Shown: positions 24,801-34,146 of the stretch, piece by piece
How positions within the stretch are numbered: position 1 is the first letter of the stretch
Layout: each line of letters begins with the position of its first letter
Source of the DNA: Heracleum sosnowskyi
Lineage: Eukaryota > Streptophyta > Magnoliopsida > Apiales > Apiaceae
DNA: 64,000 nucleotides
Direction of reading: 5' to 3'
Assembly: GCA_030848705.1 (NCBI GenBank)
Contig: CM061243.1
Location: 114,786,674-114,850,673, forward strand
Program-made: the position numbers and the translations under genes
Notes under the pieces: generated by a model
What the model saw: only the letters and a program-made list of their open reading frames with translations
What the model was told of the DNA's origin: nothing
Database searches by the model: none

Positions 24801-25187
24801 GAAACATGTAGGGGAGCCATCAGTATCTGAGAGAATGTTGGCTTCATATATGTTACCATGCCTGTAGCCAGTTAGTGCTATCTTCCCTGTTGCTTTACTG
24901 ACTACTTCACAATGTGTGGAATAGAAATTGACATGATAACCTCTGTCAGTGATTTGACTAATACTCAACAAGTTGTGTTTTAGTCCTTTCACTAGAGCTA
25001 CTTTTTCAATGATGACATTTCCAATGATTATATTGCCATATCCCAAGGTTTGTCCAATGTTGCCATCTCCATAAGACACAGTTGGGCCAGCTTTTTCCTC
25101 ATATTCTGATAACAGGGCTTTGTTTCCAGTCATGTGCACAGAACATCCACTATCCATGACTAACACATTTTTCTTTTTACCCTGCAT
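21852..25187 (-). CDS. pol of the nested Sire-like copia element, intact (1111 codons)
   Basis: Domain order is copia-type. Protease DSGCSVHMTG is near residue 12. The integrase zinc-binding motif starts with WNWHKKLSHF near 137, and its catalytic D-D-E lies in DLFGPV, RSDNGTEFKN and QQNGVVERKNR. A Ser/Thr/Asp/Asn-rich variable linker runs from about 430 to 560. Reverse transcriptase runs from WIFKNKTDSDG onward, with YVDD near 797. RNase H follows with STAEAEYIA and YCDNQSAI. The frame is fully open and ends TGA. It is in the same frame as gag, separated from it by one in-frame UAG (25203-25205) six codons before the first ATG of this segment. It probably makes the replication enzymes as a polyprotein. 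Confidence 0.95.
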   Translation of the reverse strand: MQGKKKNVLVMDSGCSVHMTGNKALLSEYEEKAGPTVSYGDGNIGQTLGYGNIIIGNVIIEKVALVKGLKHNLLSISQITDRGYHVNFYSTHCEVVSKATGKIALTGYRHGNIYEANILSDTDGSPTCFISKASVDESWNWHKKLSHFNFSNINELVKKELVRGLPNVLYTPDGLCDACQKAKQRRTSFQSKSESSIEEPYHMLHLDLFGPVNIMSISKKRYTLVIVDEYSRFTWVYFLHRKDETPEVLLDHVRMIETTTKYKVKILRSDNGTEFKNSKMEEFCKYKRIIQQFSAPGTPQQNGVVERKNRTLIEAGRTMLEEAKLPTYFWAEAVNTACYTQNLTLINRHGVTPYQSLKEKKPSLKHLHVFGCKCFVLRTHPEQLGKFETKADEGIFIGYPTSRAFRVFNLRTRTVMESIHVSFDDKKITGIIEDSHDRLLFENEASKEPEESESEAVHSSSTDGSPNPDDSPGTDGANTDDANNSDTTSSANVEGEQRHSTTSSESTQSSGQNSSDTDSSEDPDNTSGGHSNNSGRASNQSNSFNQDNTNPGGASTSRNNLTPARKWTKDHTPDLIIGDPDAGVQTRSATQNECLYNNFLSKEEPKKVEDALKDADWVTAMQEELNEFERNEVWKLVPRPKNRSIVGTKWIFKNKTDSDGVIIRNKARLVAKGYSQQEGIDYDETFAPVARLEAIRIFLAYAAHKKFKVFLMDVKSAFLNGELEEEVYVEQPPGFIDPKYPDYVYRLDKALYGLKQAPRAWYETLAQFLLESGFKRGAIDKTLFLNHGKELLLVQIYVDDIIFGSTNNKLCEKFSKLMQSRYQMSMMGEMSYFLGLQVKQTDEGIFINQSKYTRNLLTRFNMQDSTPASTPIATATKLDPDQGEEVDVTHYRGMIGSLLYLTASRPDIMFATCLCARFQAKPREPHLIAVKRIFRYLKGTPSLGLWYARESDFGLCGYSDADFAGCKIDRKSTSGSCQFLGGRLVSWFSKKQKSISTSTAEAEYIAAGSCCAQIMWMRNQLLDYGLSYSKIPIYCDNQSAIAMTGNPVQHSLTKHISIRYHFIREQVLEGTIELHFVPTDQQLADIFTKPLPEATFNKLVNELGMMNFENF

Positions 25188-25202
25188 CAGAATAGTAAAA
25201 CA

Positions 25203-27516
25203 CTAGTCAGAATGTTTAGGAACCCACACTTGTTGGATTCCTTGTTCATGCATTTTATTAAATTTAACAGCAGAAGACTTTTTGACTTTAGCAGTCCTGA
25301 CAGGATTTACTCCATCAGGATTTGCTTTGTCAGTATCAGTATTAACAAAAGCATGCTTCGCTATGACATTTTCAGTTCTATCAGACTTTGTACTACTTTC
25401 AAACTTAGGCAATGGATCATAAAAGTTATAGTACAAATCATGATACTCTTTACATGTATAAATAGAATGCCATAGACTACCACAATGAAAACAGGAATTC
25501 TGTGGTTTGTAAAATACTGATCTATTCCTAACATCAGACTTAGGAATTTCAGCAATTTTCTTCTTACTCTTTTTACAATCAATAGCAAGATGATTAGAGT
25601 TACCACAGTTAAAACAACACTTTCTAGGTGCATTTGGGATATATTTATAACCATTCTCTTTATTGATCCCAACTTTACCATTCCTGTTTCTCTTAACAGT
25701 AGCTTCCTTTTTCTTATCTGTAACCTCACAGATTTTATTTTTAAGCTGTTTCTGAGACAATAGACCTAGATTCTTAGTGACTTTGTTCATGACAGGTTTA
25801 GACTTTATAACTTTAATTCCTTGAGTAGAAGAAGATCCCTTTTCAAAAGTAGAATTGGAATCCTTACCAAAAACAAAATTAACAGGAGTAATCTTAGATT
25901 TGGTTGAGTCTATAACATGTCTATAGGTCTTTGGACTGACTGTCTCATCAATGACAATTTTCTCTGCTAATTTCTTATCTTCATCTGACTTATATCCTAG
26001 ACACTCTTTCCAATTCTTAGAGGTATTAATCTCATGAAATTTCCTACCAGAGTCTGTCCAGGTTCTGATTTTCTCATTAGCAGATTCAAGTTCTTTTTCA
26101 AGGGAAGTACATTTAGATGTCATCTCTAAGTGCATGTGTTTAGCATTATCACATTCTTTTTGTACTTCTTGCATACGAGAAAATTCAGCTTCTAATATCT
26201 CATTCCTCTTTCTAAGGTCAGACATCTCAGATAAGATTCTAGTATTCTCAGCAGTTTGACTTCTAAAGCTAATATGTAATGACTTTAGAAAACGTCTTAA
26301 CTCAGAAGCATTATCAGTATCAAAATCAAAGATAGTATTTAGTACCTTATCATCAGGAGCAGCAGTTACATCAGCATTGGCCATTAACGCATAGTTGACT
26401 ACCTCAGTATCAGATTCTGAGGAAGAGTCCATCCAATCCTTGCTTGATGTGATGAGTGCCTTTGTCTTGTTGCATTCAGAAGCAAAGTGACCCATACCAT
26501 TACACTTGTAGCATCTAACCTTTGACTTGTCAAATTTGCTACCCTTGCTGTCCTTCTTGATATACTTGTCTTTGTCTGCTTTGAAGGTCTTTTTCTGAAA
26601 GTTGCTTTGTCTTCTATTCTTTCTGAACTTCATCCTTCTGAAGTTTCTGACAATCATAGCAACCATCTCTTCCATGTCTGAATCAGAAGATTCATCACCA
26701 GTATTGGCATCAGGATTGCCATCAGTATCTGATGAAGAGTCGTCAGGATCTGACTCAGCTACTCTTGCTTTCCTTCTAGAGACCTCCATAGCTTTCCCTT
26801 TTGATTTTGCTTCTACATTCAAAGCAATTGACTTTGCCTTGCTGCTTTTCTTGTTCTTTCTCTGTTGAACTTCAAGATCATGAGTTCTTAGCATCCCATA
26901 GATCTCATCAAGAGACACAATGTTCAGATCATACTGGTGTCTAATGATTGAGGTCTGAGTATCCCATTCTTCAGGTAAAGCTCTAAGAAATTTGGTGTTT
27001 GAATCTTCAGTTTCATATACTTTGTCAACTAAGGATAAGCTGTTCAATAGTGTCAGAAATCTATCATATAGATCAGTCAGGCTCTCTTCAGGTCTTGCAT
27101 CGAATTGCTCATATTCTTGAATCAATAGAGCCCTTCTGTTTTTCTTAACAGATGCAGATCCCTGGCACTGAGTTTCCAAAGTATCCCAGATTTCTTTTGA
27201 AGACTTGCATGCAATCACTCTGTTTGACATGACAGCATCAAGGCTATTATGCAAGATATTCTTTATCTTTGGTTCCCTGAGTACATGAGCTTTTTTCTTC
27301 TGGAGTCCATTCAGCTTTAGCTTTGACCACATAATGTTCTGGTACTGTATCTGTTCGTTCTACGAACTTTGTTGGTATATATGGTCCATCACGAATCCTG
27401 TCCAAGTAGTCAGGATCCATAGCCTCCAGGTACATCAGCATCTTTACCCTCCATGTAGGATATTCTGATATCTTTAAGATGGGAATCTTCATGCTTTCAT
27501 ACTTGGTTGTCGACAT
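25203..27516 (-). CDS. gag of the nested Sire-like element, with one 1-nt frameshift
   Basis: The start is the ATG at 27516, giving MSTTKYESMKIPILKISEYP, typical of Sire-type gag. The first segment runs to 27247. The main segment (27332-25203) is in another frame. The shift maps to the run of six T (A in sense) at 27291-27296, where one extra base would explain it. After it come the UBN2-like gag region (SNRVIACKSSKEIWDTLE), a zinc knuckle CYKCNGMGHFASEC, a long coiled-coil, and two more knuckle-like motifs (CFNCGNSNHLAIDC and CFHCGSLWHSIYTC, the last with a longer spacing). It ends in an in-frame UAG directly before pol. A homopolymer shift in such a young element could be a real mutation or a sequencing error. 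Confidence 0.88.
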
Positions 27517-27550
27517 CTTTAGATCGTATCTGATTCAGAATTAAATCAGT

Positions 27551-27564
27551 TTGCTCTGATACCA
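27551..27564 (-). other. Primer-binding site, initiator tRNA-Met type
   Basis: On the minus strand TGGTATCAGAGCAA lies two bases after the 5' LTR. It is the standard sequence complementary to the 3' end of plant initiator tRNA-Met used by most copia elements. Confidence 0.93.
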
Positions 27565-27566
27565 AT

Positions 27567-28175
27567 TGTTGCCCAGTAAATAACAATTGTAGAAGGGGGT
27601 TGAATACAATTGTATAAGATTCTCGACTTTATATAACACAAATATGAAAGATCAATAACAATAACAATAACAGCTTTATTAACTTTGATATAAAACTGTT
27701 ACAAACTCTCTTAAGAAATTCTGATGTTCTTAAGAGCTGCTAGCTTACAAAAACTCTCTCAAGAAATTCTGTTCTTAAGAGCTTCTCTCCGATTATGTTC
27801 TCTCTCGAATGAATACATAAATCGAAACCAAAACTGTGTTTATATAGTGCACACAGCTTCTCTATCAATTACAAGATAAGTCCTAATCATAACAAAGATA
27901 GAAACATATCTTTAATCGATAGCTACATTCTACAAACCAGGAACAGATAGAATAAACTTCCATGTTTATCTAGACTCCAAATATAACTCGAAGTAGAAAT
28001 CCTGATCAGCTTCAAGTCCTGATGATCAAACCTGATCATAGTCTGAGTAGGAATCCTGATGATCAATAAGATACTGACGCTTGATCAAATACTGATGACC
28101 ATGCAATACTGATGACGTCAGCAATCCTGATCAGTTGAGTCTAGCTTCTGACGATCATTGAATTCTGATCTAACA
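27567..28175 (-). repeat. 5' LTR of the nested Sire-like element (609 bp)
   Basis: Identical by eye to 16926-17528 except for one additional AATAAC unit near 27660. Confidence 0.93.
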
Positions 28176-28309
28176 AATTCATTTATGGATTACAAGGGCG
28201 AAAGCCCAAATCAAATAAGGCCCAAGGCTAGAAATATTTAAGCCCAATTAGGCTAATCGAAAGCCCAAAGAAAGAATCTTGGAATAAAACCAAGGTAAAA
28301 ACAAAATTG
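28176..28309 (+). other. Tat copy B noncoding sequence resumed after the nested element
   Basis: It starts with the AATTC duplication and is rich in GGGC/GCCCAA, like the corresponding stretch of copy C (34690-34980). No gene. Confidence 0.6.
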
Positions 28310-29235
28310 AGGTCGAAAAAGACCCTTGATCGACATCGAAGGCTTGAAGTCGAAAATATATGAGAAAACGAGGTCGTATCAAACGACCTCACTCCCAAAT
28401 AAAGGGAAATAATTAAAGATTTGAGGTCGAAAAGGCCCTAAATCGAGGTCGTGCGACCCAAGTCGAAAATACACCCGGAATTGAGGTCGTGACCATCGAC
28501 TTCGCACCAAAATCAAATCAAAAAACTGGAAAAACGAGGTCGAAAAGACCCTAGATCGAAGTCGAGAGATTGACATCGAAAATACATGGGAAATCGAGGT
28601 CGAAACATACGACCTCGTACCAAAACAAAGCCAGGATAACTAAGAAATCCTGGTCGAAAACACATGGAAATGAAGTCGACACATCGAGGTCGAAAAAAGC
28701 TTATGAAGTGAAGTCGACAGCTTCGACCTCACAATCAATCGAGGTCGAAAAATGGATGCTCGAGGTCAAAGAATCCTAGTCGAAAATGGCTGGGGAAATG
28801 AGGTCGAATCCATCGACTTGGGACCAGAAACGAGGTCGAAAAAAAGATGCCCGAGGTCGAACGATCCTGGTCGAAATTGACCGAGAATCTGAGGTCGAAT
28901 CCATCGACTTGGGACCAGAAACGAGGTTGAAAAAAGGATGCCCGAGGTCGAACGATCCTGGTCGAAAATGACCGAGAATCTGAGGTCGAATCCATCGACC
29001 TGGGACCAGAAACGAGGTCGAATTCCTGGTCGAGATTCCAGGTCGAATTTGTATTGATTCCTGGTCGAAATTCCAGGTCGAACTTGTACTGATTCCTGGT
29101 CGAAATTCCAGGTCGAATTTGTACTGATTCCTGGTCGAAATTCCAGGTCGAATTTGTACTGATTCCAGGTCAAAAACCTGGTCGAATTTGTACTAATTCC
29201 AGGTCGAATTCCTGGTCGAAAATAACCTAGTTTGA
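28310..29235 (+). repeat. GGTCGA-rich tandem repeats in the 3' noncoding region of Tat copy B
   Basis: The motif GAGGTCGAA or CTGGTCGAA recurs dozens of times. Two ordered arrays are seen. One has units of about 91 bp (starting near 28800, 28891 and 28981). The other is a 35-bp array in which CCTGGTCGA starts at 29025, 29060, 29095 and 29130. Apparent short ORFs here are by-products of the repeat period. Confidence 0.92.
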
Positions 29236-29319
29236 GGTCAAAAAATGCCCTAAAAATGGAAAAATTTGGGAAAAATGCGTCGTAAATTCTACGAAAACCC
29301 CAAGGATATTTTCCCAGAA

Positions 29320-29332
29320 GTTGGGGGGCAAA
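29320..29332 (+). other. Polypurine tract of Tat copy B
   Basis: GTTGGGGGGCAAA directly precedes the 3' LTR. Copy C has the same tract on the minus strand at 33942-33955. Confidence 0.8.
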
Positions 29333-29837
29333 TGATATGGTCAGAAAAGTAATTATAGAAATATAATTGACTATTCAACGGAAAGGCTGGTATTTAAGGC
29401 CCGACACCCTAATTATTCATTAATTACGAAATTAATGAATAAGGAAAATATACAGCTCATGAAAAGAGCCCAAATTATGGAAAATTAGTCAAAGAAGGAT
29501 CTGGAATCCCAATTAAAGGCAATCAATGAGTTATAACCTTTATCAACAAGGAAACGAATTCCTCAGCAAGAAATACAATACTTATCCAATATCAAAAAGA
29601 AGACTTATCCGTTAAGTCTCCTAAACGTACCATAAATACAAGGCTCCAGACGCCTATATAAGGACTCTGATCCTACAATCAGAACTACGTCTTTGGCTTG
29701 ATTCTCAATAACGATTTGAGATACGTAGGCATCTTGTGAGGACCAATTTAGTCCGGATACACGAGTGCAGCCATTAAAGCTCGAAGCTCATTAATCCTAG
29801 CATTAAATTCACAAAGCACGTTTTTTAATCCATAACA
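29333..29837 (+). repeat. 3' LTR of Tat copy B (505 bp)
   Basis: TGATATGG...CATAACA, followed by the duplication ATATC (29838-29842). It differs from the 5' LTR at four positions and has 12 bp more. Confidence 0.93.
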
Positions 29838-31225
29838 ATATCCATATTAAAAAAACCGTATTTTGAAATTTTAGACTCAGCTACAGAACAAGCCTAACTT
29901 TTTTAACCTATATACATTGCAAATTATTAAATTCGAAACTTTAAAAGTTTGTTAATCAATTAGTATAGTACTTTTCTGAAAATTGTACTTTAAAAAAAAT
30001 ATTATCAAATAACCTATGTTTGCAAGAAAAAAAATGAAAAAATTCTTATTTTTCAAAAAAAACCTGTAAATTTTAATATGTTGTTGGTAGATTCAAATTT
30101 TAGATCATTCTACATGATAATTTTACTGTTATATATAACGTTTCTCAACAATTTAATTTGAAAGATCCAACGATTATGGATTGAGTGATCAAACAAAGCG
30201 CCCAGACTTATAAAAAAGCTTTCATTATTTATTCTTTAATATAATAACATAGATATTTACGGGATATAATATAAAAAAATGAATTTTATACAGAATTTTG
30301 ATCGTCACGATGTACTACTTTAAAAGAAGAACTATTACAAAAAAAAATTATATTTTAATTGATAATTTATTTTCTCAAAAGTTCAAAGTTCCTGCATCAT
30401 TAACATATTACAAAAAAGAGTATATTATATTTTAGTAATAAATATTTAAAAAAATTAAAAATTAAAAAAATTATAAATATTAAGAAAAATTAATGATTTT
30501 ATCATGGTAGTTTGGTCCTAAATACCGCCAAAACATTCTCAACCGTTAGATCCAATACTTTTAAAAATAGACGATCAAGATTATATCATATAAAAATAAA
30601 TTATTATCTAAAAATGATATAAGTTAAAAGGTATTATATTAGGATTGGATTTTCCAAAAAGTTAAAACATAAAAATAGTTGTAATTAAATAAGAAAACCC
30701 ATTTAATACCAAAATAATAAAAATCATTTAATCTTAAATAGATAGGTGAAAACCGTTAGATTTAACATTAAAACATGTATTTGGTTAATAAAGGTTATTC
30801 TAATAATATAAACTACATATATAAGTAGATTTCCTAAATCGAATAAATTTTTAACATTAAATTTCGTCACTTTATTCTCTTTTTAGTTTTAGAATAGTTT
30901 TTAATTGAAAAGGAACTATTAAACCACAACTAAATTAAAGATTATTTTGTGAATTTCACGTGGACCGTAAAATTGGTCAAATCTAACTTTTATAACTCAA
31001 TATAAACAGATATTAAATTGAGCGTGTAAAATATAATAAATATCAAATTTTTAACTATAATTTTTTTTGACTAAATCTTTTTAACAATAATTTAATCATG
31101 TAAACTAATAACTTTTAAATATTCATAAATAAATATAATTATAAATATTAAAAAAACAATTGTGTGTTGCATGGGTAATAAAAATATAATTATAAACAAA
31201 ATAATTATAAATAAAATTTAAGTAA

Positions 31226-31253
31226 CCTTGCATCGCACGGGCTATAAGCTAGT
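31226..31253 (+). mobile_element. Helitron-like 3' terminus (first)
   Basis: A short hairpin, CCTTGC-ATC-GCACGG (one mismatch), lies 7 bases before CTAGT, the layout of plant Helitron 3' ends. The 5' end was not located. Confidence 0.4.
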
Positions 31254-31759
31254 ATTATATAATAGACGAAACATTAAAATTTTGGTCGGTCGGTATGGTA
31301 CGCTGTGATTTTACTTAATTGCCCTTTCTTAAATTCGTGTTTTTCCTTAATTAACCTTACTTATTTATAAAAATATATTATTAAATAATAATATTACATA
31401 TTTATAATCAAATACCTTTTTCACCTAAAATACATTATTTTTTATATTTTTTCTAACAAATTACCCTACTTTTTCAAATATATCACGGACAATTACCTTT
31501 TTTAACTAAAACATGTTAGTTTTTCTATTTTTACTTACTAAAACCACTCATTTTCCAAAAATATCAGGGACAAACCTTTAGTTATTTATTTTAAAACCTA
31601 ATATTATAATTTTTTTTTAAAAGTTTACCTATTTTAATATGCCTACTTATTTTTCTTAACAAATGCAATTACTAAAAATCCATTTGAGTTTCTTCACTTT
31701 AGTTTTCAGATCTACTCGCAAAATCCATTTGGGTTTTTTCGTTTCGTTCTGTTTGAGTT

Positions 31760-32275
31760 ATTAGGTGTGTGTTTGATTGTCTCGCTTTGTGCGATGTGCC
31801 TCGCTTTGTGCGATGTGTTGGTTGTGTTGAAAATGAATTTTGCGGTGTATTGGGAGATCTGGATATCTCGCATCAACACCACTTTCGGCAGGTCTATAGC
31901 TGGTGTCCGACAAGTAGATAGCTGGGGTGCGTTTGGAACGGTGGTGAAAATCGCATGTGCTCACCTCTCACAAAAAATATTTGTTCATAACATGAGGTAT
32001 CTAAGCTTAGTTTTTGCAACTGAGTCCTCTGAACATTGCACTATCCATGAAGTTAATGTGAAGGTCAATTGTGAAGCTACTGTTTTCAGGGGAGATGCAA
32101 GCTGGATTGCTCGGGAAACTGTTATCTTCATTTTTAATTTTAAGAATATTTGTATTCAATTAGTTAAGCAATCCGGAAACAAAACAACTAATTACTTAGT
32201 TTGTTTATTTGTTTTTCAACCTGGTTGCATGATCAGTTGGGGGTTTGTCCCGATTGAATCTCTTTCAAAGTATTA
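31760..32275 (+). pseudogene. Degenerate RNase H-like (LINE-type) coding remnant
   Basis: The open frame 31767-32276 has no good start. Its end resembles the tail of plant RNase H (RVT_3-like) domains: a QLVKQSGNKTTNYL segment where such domains have an RxxNxxAHxLA motif, then a short hydrophobic end and a stop. The upstream part does not align convincingly. It could equally be noncoding, so it is reported as a possible remnant only. Confidence 0.3.
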
Positions 32276-32788
32276 ATGAAATCTGCTCTATCTTTGGCAA
32301 AAAAAATATATTAAAATATAAATAATCAAATACATATTTATAACCAATTACCTTTTCAGCTAAAACACATTATAGATTTAATCTAACAAAGTCCCTAATT
32401 TTTTAAATATATCACGGAAAATTGCCTTTTTCAATTTACTTTTTCTATTTTTCTCACTAAAATTCATTCTTTTTCTAAAAATATCACGGACAAACCCTTT
32501 ACTTATTTATTTTAAAACATATTTAAATAATTTAAATAATTAAATTTTAAAACCTCATTTTCCAAAAATATCACGGGCATTTACCTTTTTAAACTAAATA
32601 TATGTTACATTTTTTTATTTTTCCATACTACCCCCTCCAAATATATAACGAGCAAACTCTTACTTATTTATTTTAAAATCTGTTTTAATGTTTTTGATTA
32701 ATTAAAAGTGTTTAGCTATTTTAATATGTCTACTTATTTTTTTAACAAATACAATTAAAATAATAATAATAAAATAACAATTAACAAT

Positions 32789-32816
32789 CTGTGCATCGCA
32801 CGAGTTTTAAGCTAGT
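32789..32816 (+). mobile_element. Helitron-like 3' terminus (second)
   Basis: TGTGCATCGCACGA (hairpin TGTGC-ATC-GCACG) followed by CTAGT, closely matching 31226-31253. Sequence after both ends (ACGAAACATTAAAA, then TTTTGGTxxGTCG) is also similar, so a larger segment seems duplicated. Confidence 0.4.
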
Positions 32817-33004
32817 ATTATTAAAAACGAAACATTAAAAGTTTTGGTTAGTCGATCGGTATTTGGGCCGGGCCTATCTATAATTTGGGTGGATCTATCT
32901 ATAACCAATTTATTTATAACCAATTACTTTTTAGAGCTAAAACACATTACCTATTTTACATTTTTTTCTAACCAAAACAACTTATCTTCTAAAAATAAAA
33001 TAGG

Positions 33005-33006
<2 letters not shown>

Positions 33007-33049
<43 letters not shown>
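33007..33049. repeat. (TA)n microsatellite
   Basis: About 21 TA units. A second shorter run lies at about 33370-33396. Confidence 0.9.
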
Positions 33050-33370
33050 GATAATAGTATTACATATTTATAACCGATTACCTTTTTCAGCTAAAACACA
33101 TTATTTGTTTTACATTTTCTAACTAAAACAACTCATCTTCTAAACATAACACATGGAAAATAAATATGTAATGGTAATATTATTATATATAATTATTAAT
33201 AAATATCCACTTACCCTTTTCAGCTAAACACATAACCTTTTTTATTTATTTTTTTAACTTAAAACAACTAATTTTCTAAAAGTAACACGACCAACATATA
33301 TATAAAAGGGTAATATAATTTTATATTTTCTAATTTAAACAACTAATTTTCTAAAAGTAATACGGAAAAC

Positions 33371-33401
<31 letters not shown>

Positions 33402-33437
33402 ATGTAAAATAATTTTATATAATTATTAATAAATAAC

Positions 33438-33941
33438 TGTTATGGATTAAAAAACGTACTTGTATATTAATTGCTTGGATTAATGAGCTTTCGAGCTTTA
33501 ATGGCTGCACTCGTGTATCCGGACTAAATTGGTCCTCACAAGATGCCTACGTATCTCAATTAATATTGAGAATCAAGCCAAAGACGTAGTTCTGATTGTA
33601 GGATCAGGGACCTTATATAGGCGTCTGGAGCCTAGTATTTATGGTATGTTTGGGAGACTTAGCGGATAAGTCTTCTTCTTGATATTGGATAAGTATTGTA
33701 TTTCTTGCTGAAGAATTCGTTTCCTTGTTGATAAAGGTTATGACTCATTAATTGCCTTTAATTGGGATTCTGGATCCTTTTTTGACCAATTTGCCATAAT
33801 TTGGACTCTTTTTATGAGCTGTATATTTTCCCTATTCATTAATTACGAAATTAATGAATAATTAGGGTATTGGGCTTTAAATATCGGCCTTTTGTTTGAC
33901 CAGTCAATTATATTTCTATAATTACTTTTCTGACCATATCA
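33438..33941 (-). repeat. 3' LTR of Tat copy C (504 bp)
   Basis: TGTTATGG...CATATCA on the plus strand. Next to it, at 33942-33955, is the polypurine tract (TTGGGGGGCAAA on the minus strand). Confidence 0.95.
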
Positions 33942-34146
33942 TTTGCCCCCCAACTTCTAGGAAAATCTCTCTTGGATTATCGTAGAAGTTATTTCATTCA
34001 GGAGTTACGAAATTTTCTTCCATATCGTGGCTTGGTTTGACGAACGTATAGTTCTAAATCAATTTTATAATTCTCCAAAACAGGAATCGGGATTTTTCAT
34101 CAATTCCCTGGAACATAAATTGATTTTTGAATTTTTCATGTCATTT

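Larger units (their letters stand above)
16926..28175 (-). mobile_element. Young Sire-like Ty1/copia retrotransposon nested in Tat copy B
   Basis: LTRs at 16926-17528 and 27567-28175 are flanked by the 5-bp duplication AATTC (16921-16925, 28176-28180). By eye the LTRs show no substitution; the right one has one extra AATAAC unit (6 bp). In element order: LTR, initiator-Met primer site, gag, pol in PR-INT-RT-RNaseH order, a third long ORF, polypurine tract, LTR. The 11.25-kb size, the coiled-coil gag with several zinc knuckles and the third ORF after pol match what is known of the Sire/Maximus lineage. It sits upstream of the antisense gene of copy B. Confidence 0.95.
8856..29837 (+). mobile_element. 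Tat-type Ty3/gypsy LTR retrotransposon, copy B, interrupted by a nested copia element
   Basis: LTRs at 8856-9348 and 29333-29837 begin TGATATGG and end CATAACA. They are flanked by the 5-bp duplication ATATC (8851-8855 and 29838-29842). By eye the LTRs differ at four bases plus a 12-bp indel, so the insertion is recent. Order: LTR, primer site, gag-pol (9382-14424), convergent antisense gene (16548-14719), noncoding region split by the copia element 16926-28175, tandem repeats, polypurine tract, LTR. Without the nested element it would be about 9.7 kb, near copy C's 10.3 kb. Confidence 0.95.
29838..33437. other. AT-rich intergenic region with decayed repeats between Tat copies B and C
   Basis: No intact gene. 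The part 30830-31010 resembles 8340-8530. From about 31260 to 33430 a unit containing 'ACCTTTTTCAGCTAAAACAC' and 'CAACTAATTTTCTAAAAGTA' recurs in diverged form many times. Two Helitron-like 3' ends and an RNase H-like pseudogene lie inside and are listed separately. The last five bases, ATAAC, are the left target duplication of copy C. Confidence 0.6.

Noticed and set aside
28766..29173. A 135-codon repetitive frame on the minus strand
   Set aside because: It is the translation of the 35-bp and 91-bp tandem repeats, with no independent support.
31767..32276. A 169-residue host gene
   Set aside because: No good start, and the body matches nothing; only the end resembles an RNase H tail, so it is listed as a weak pseudogene.
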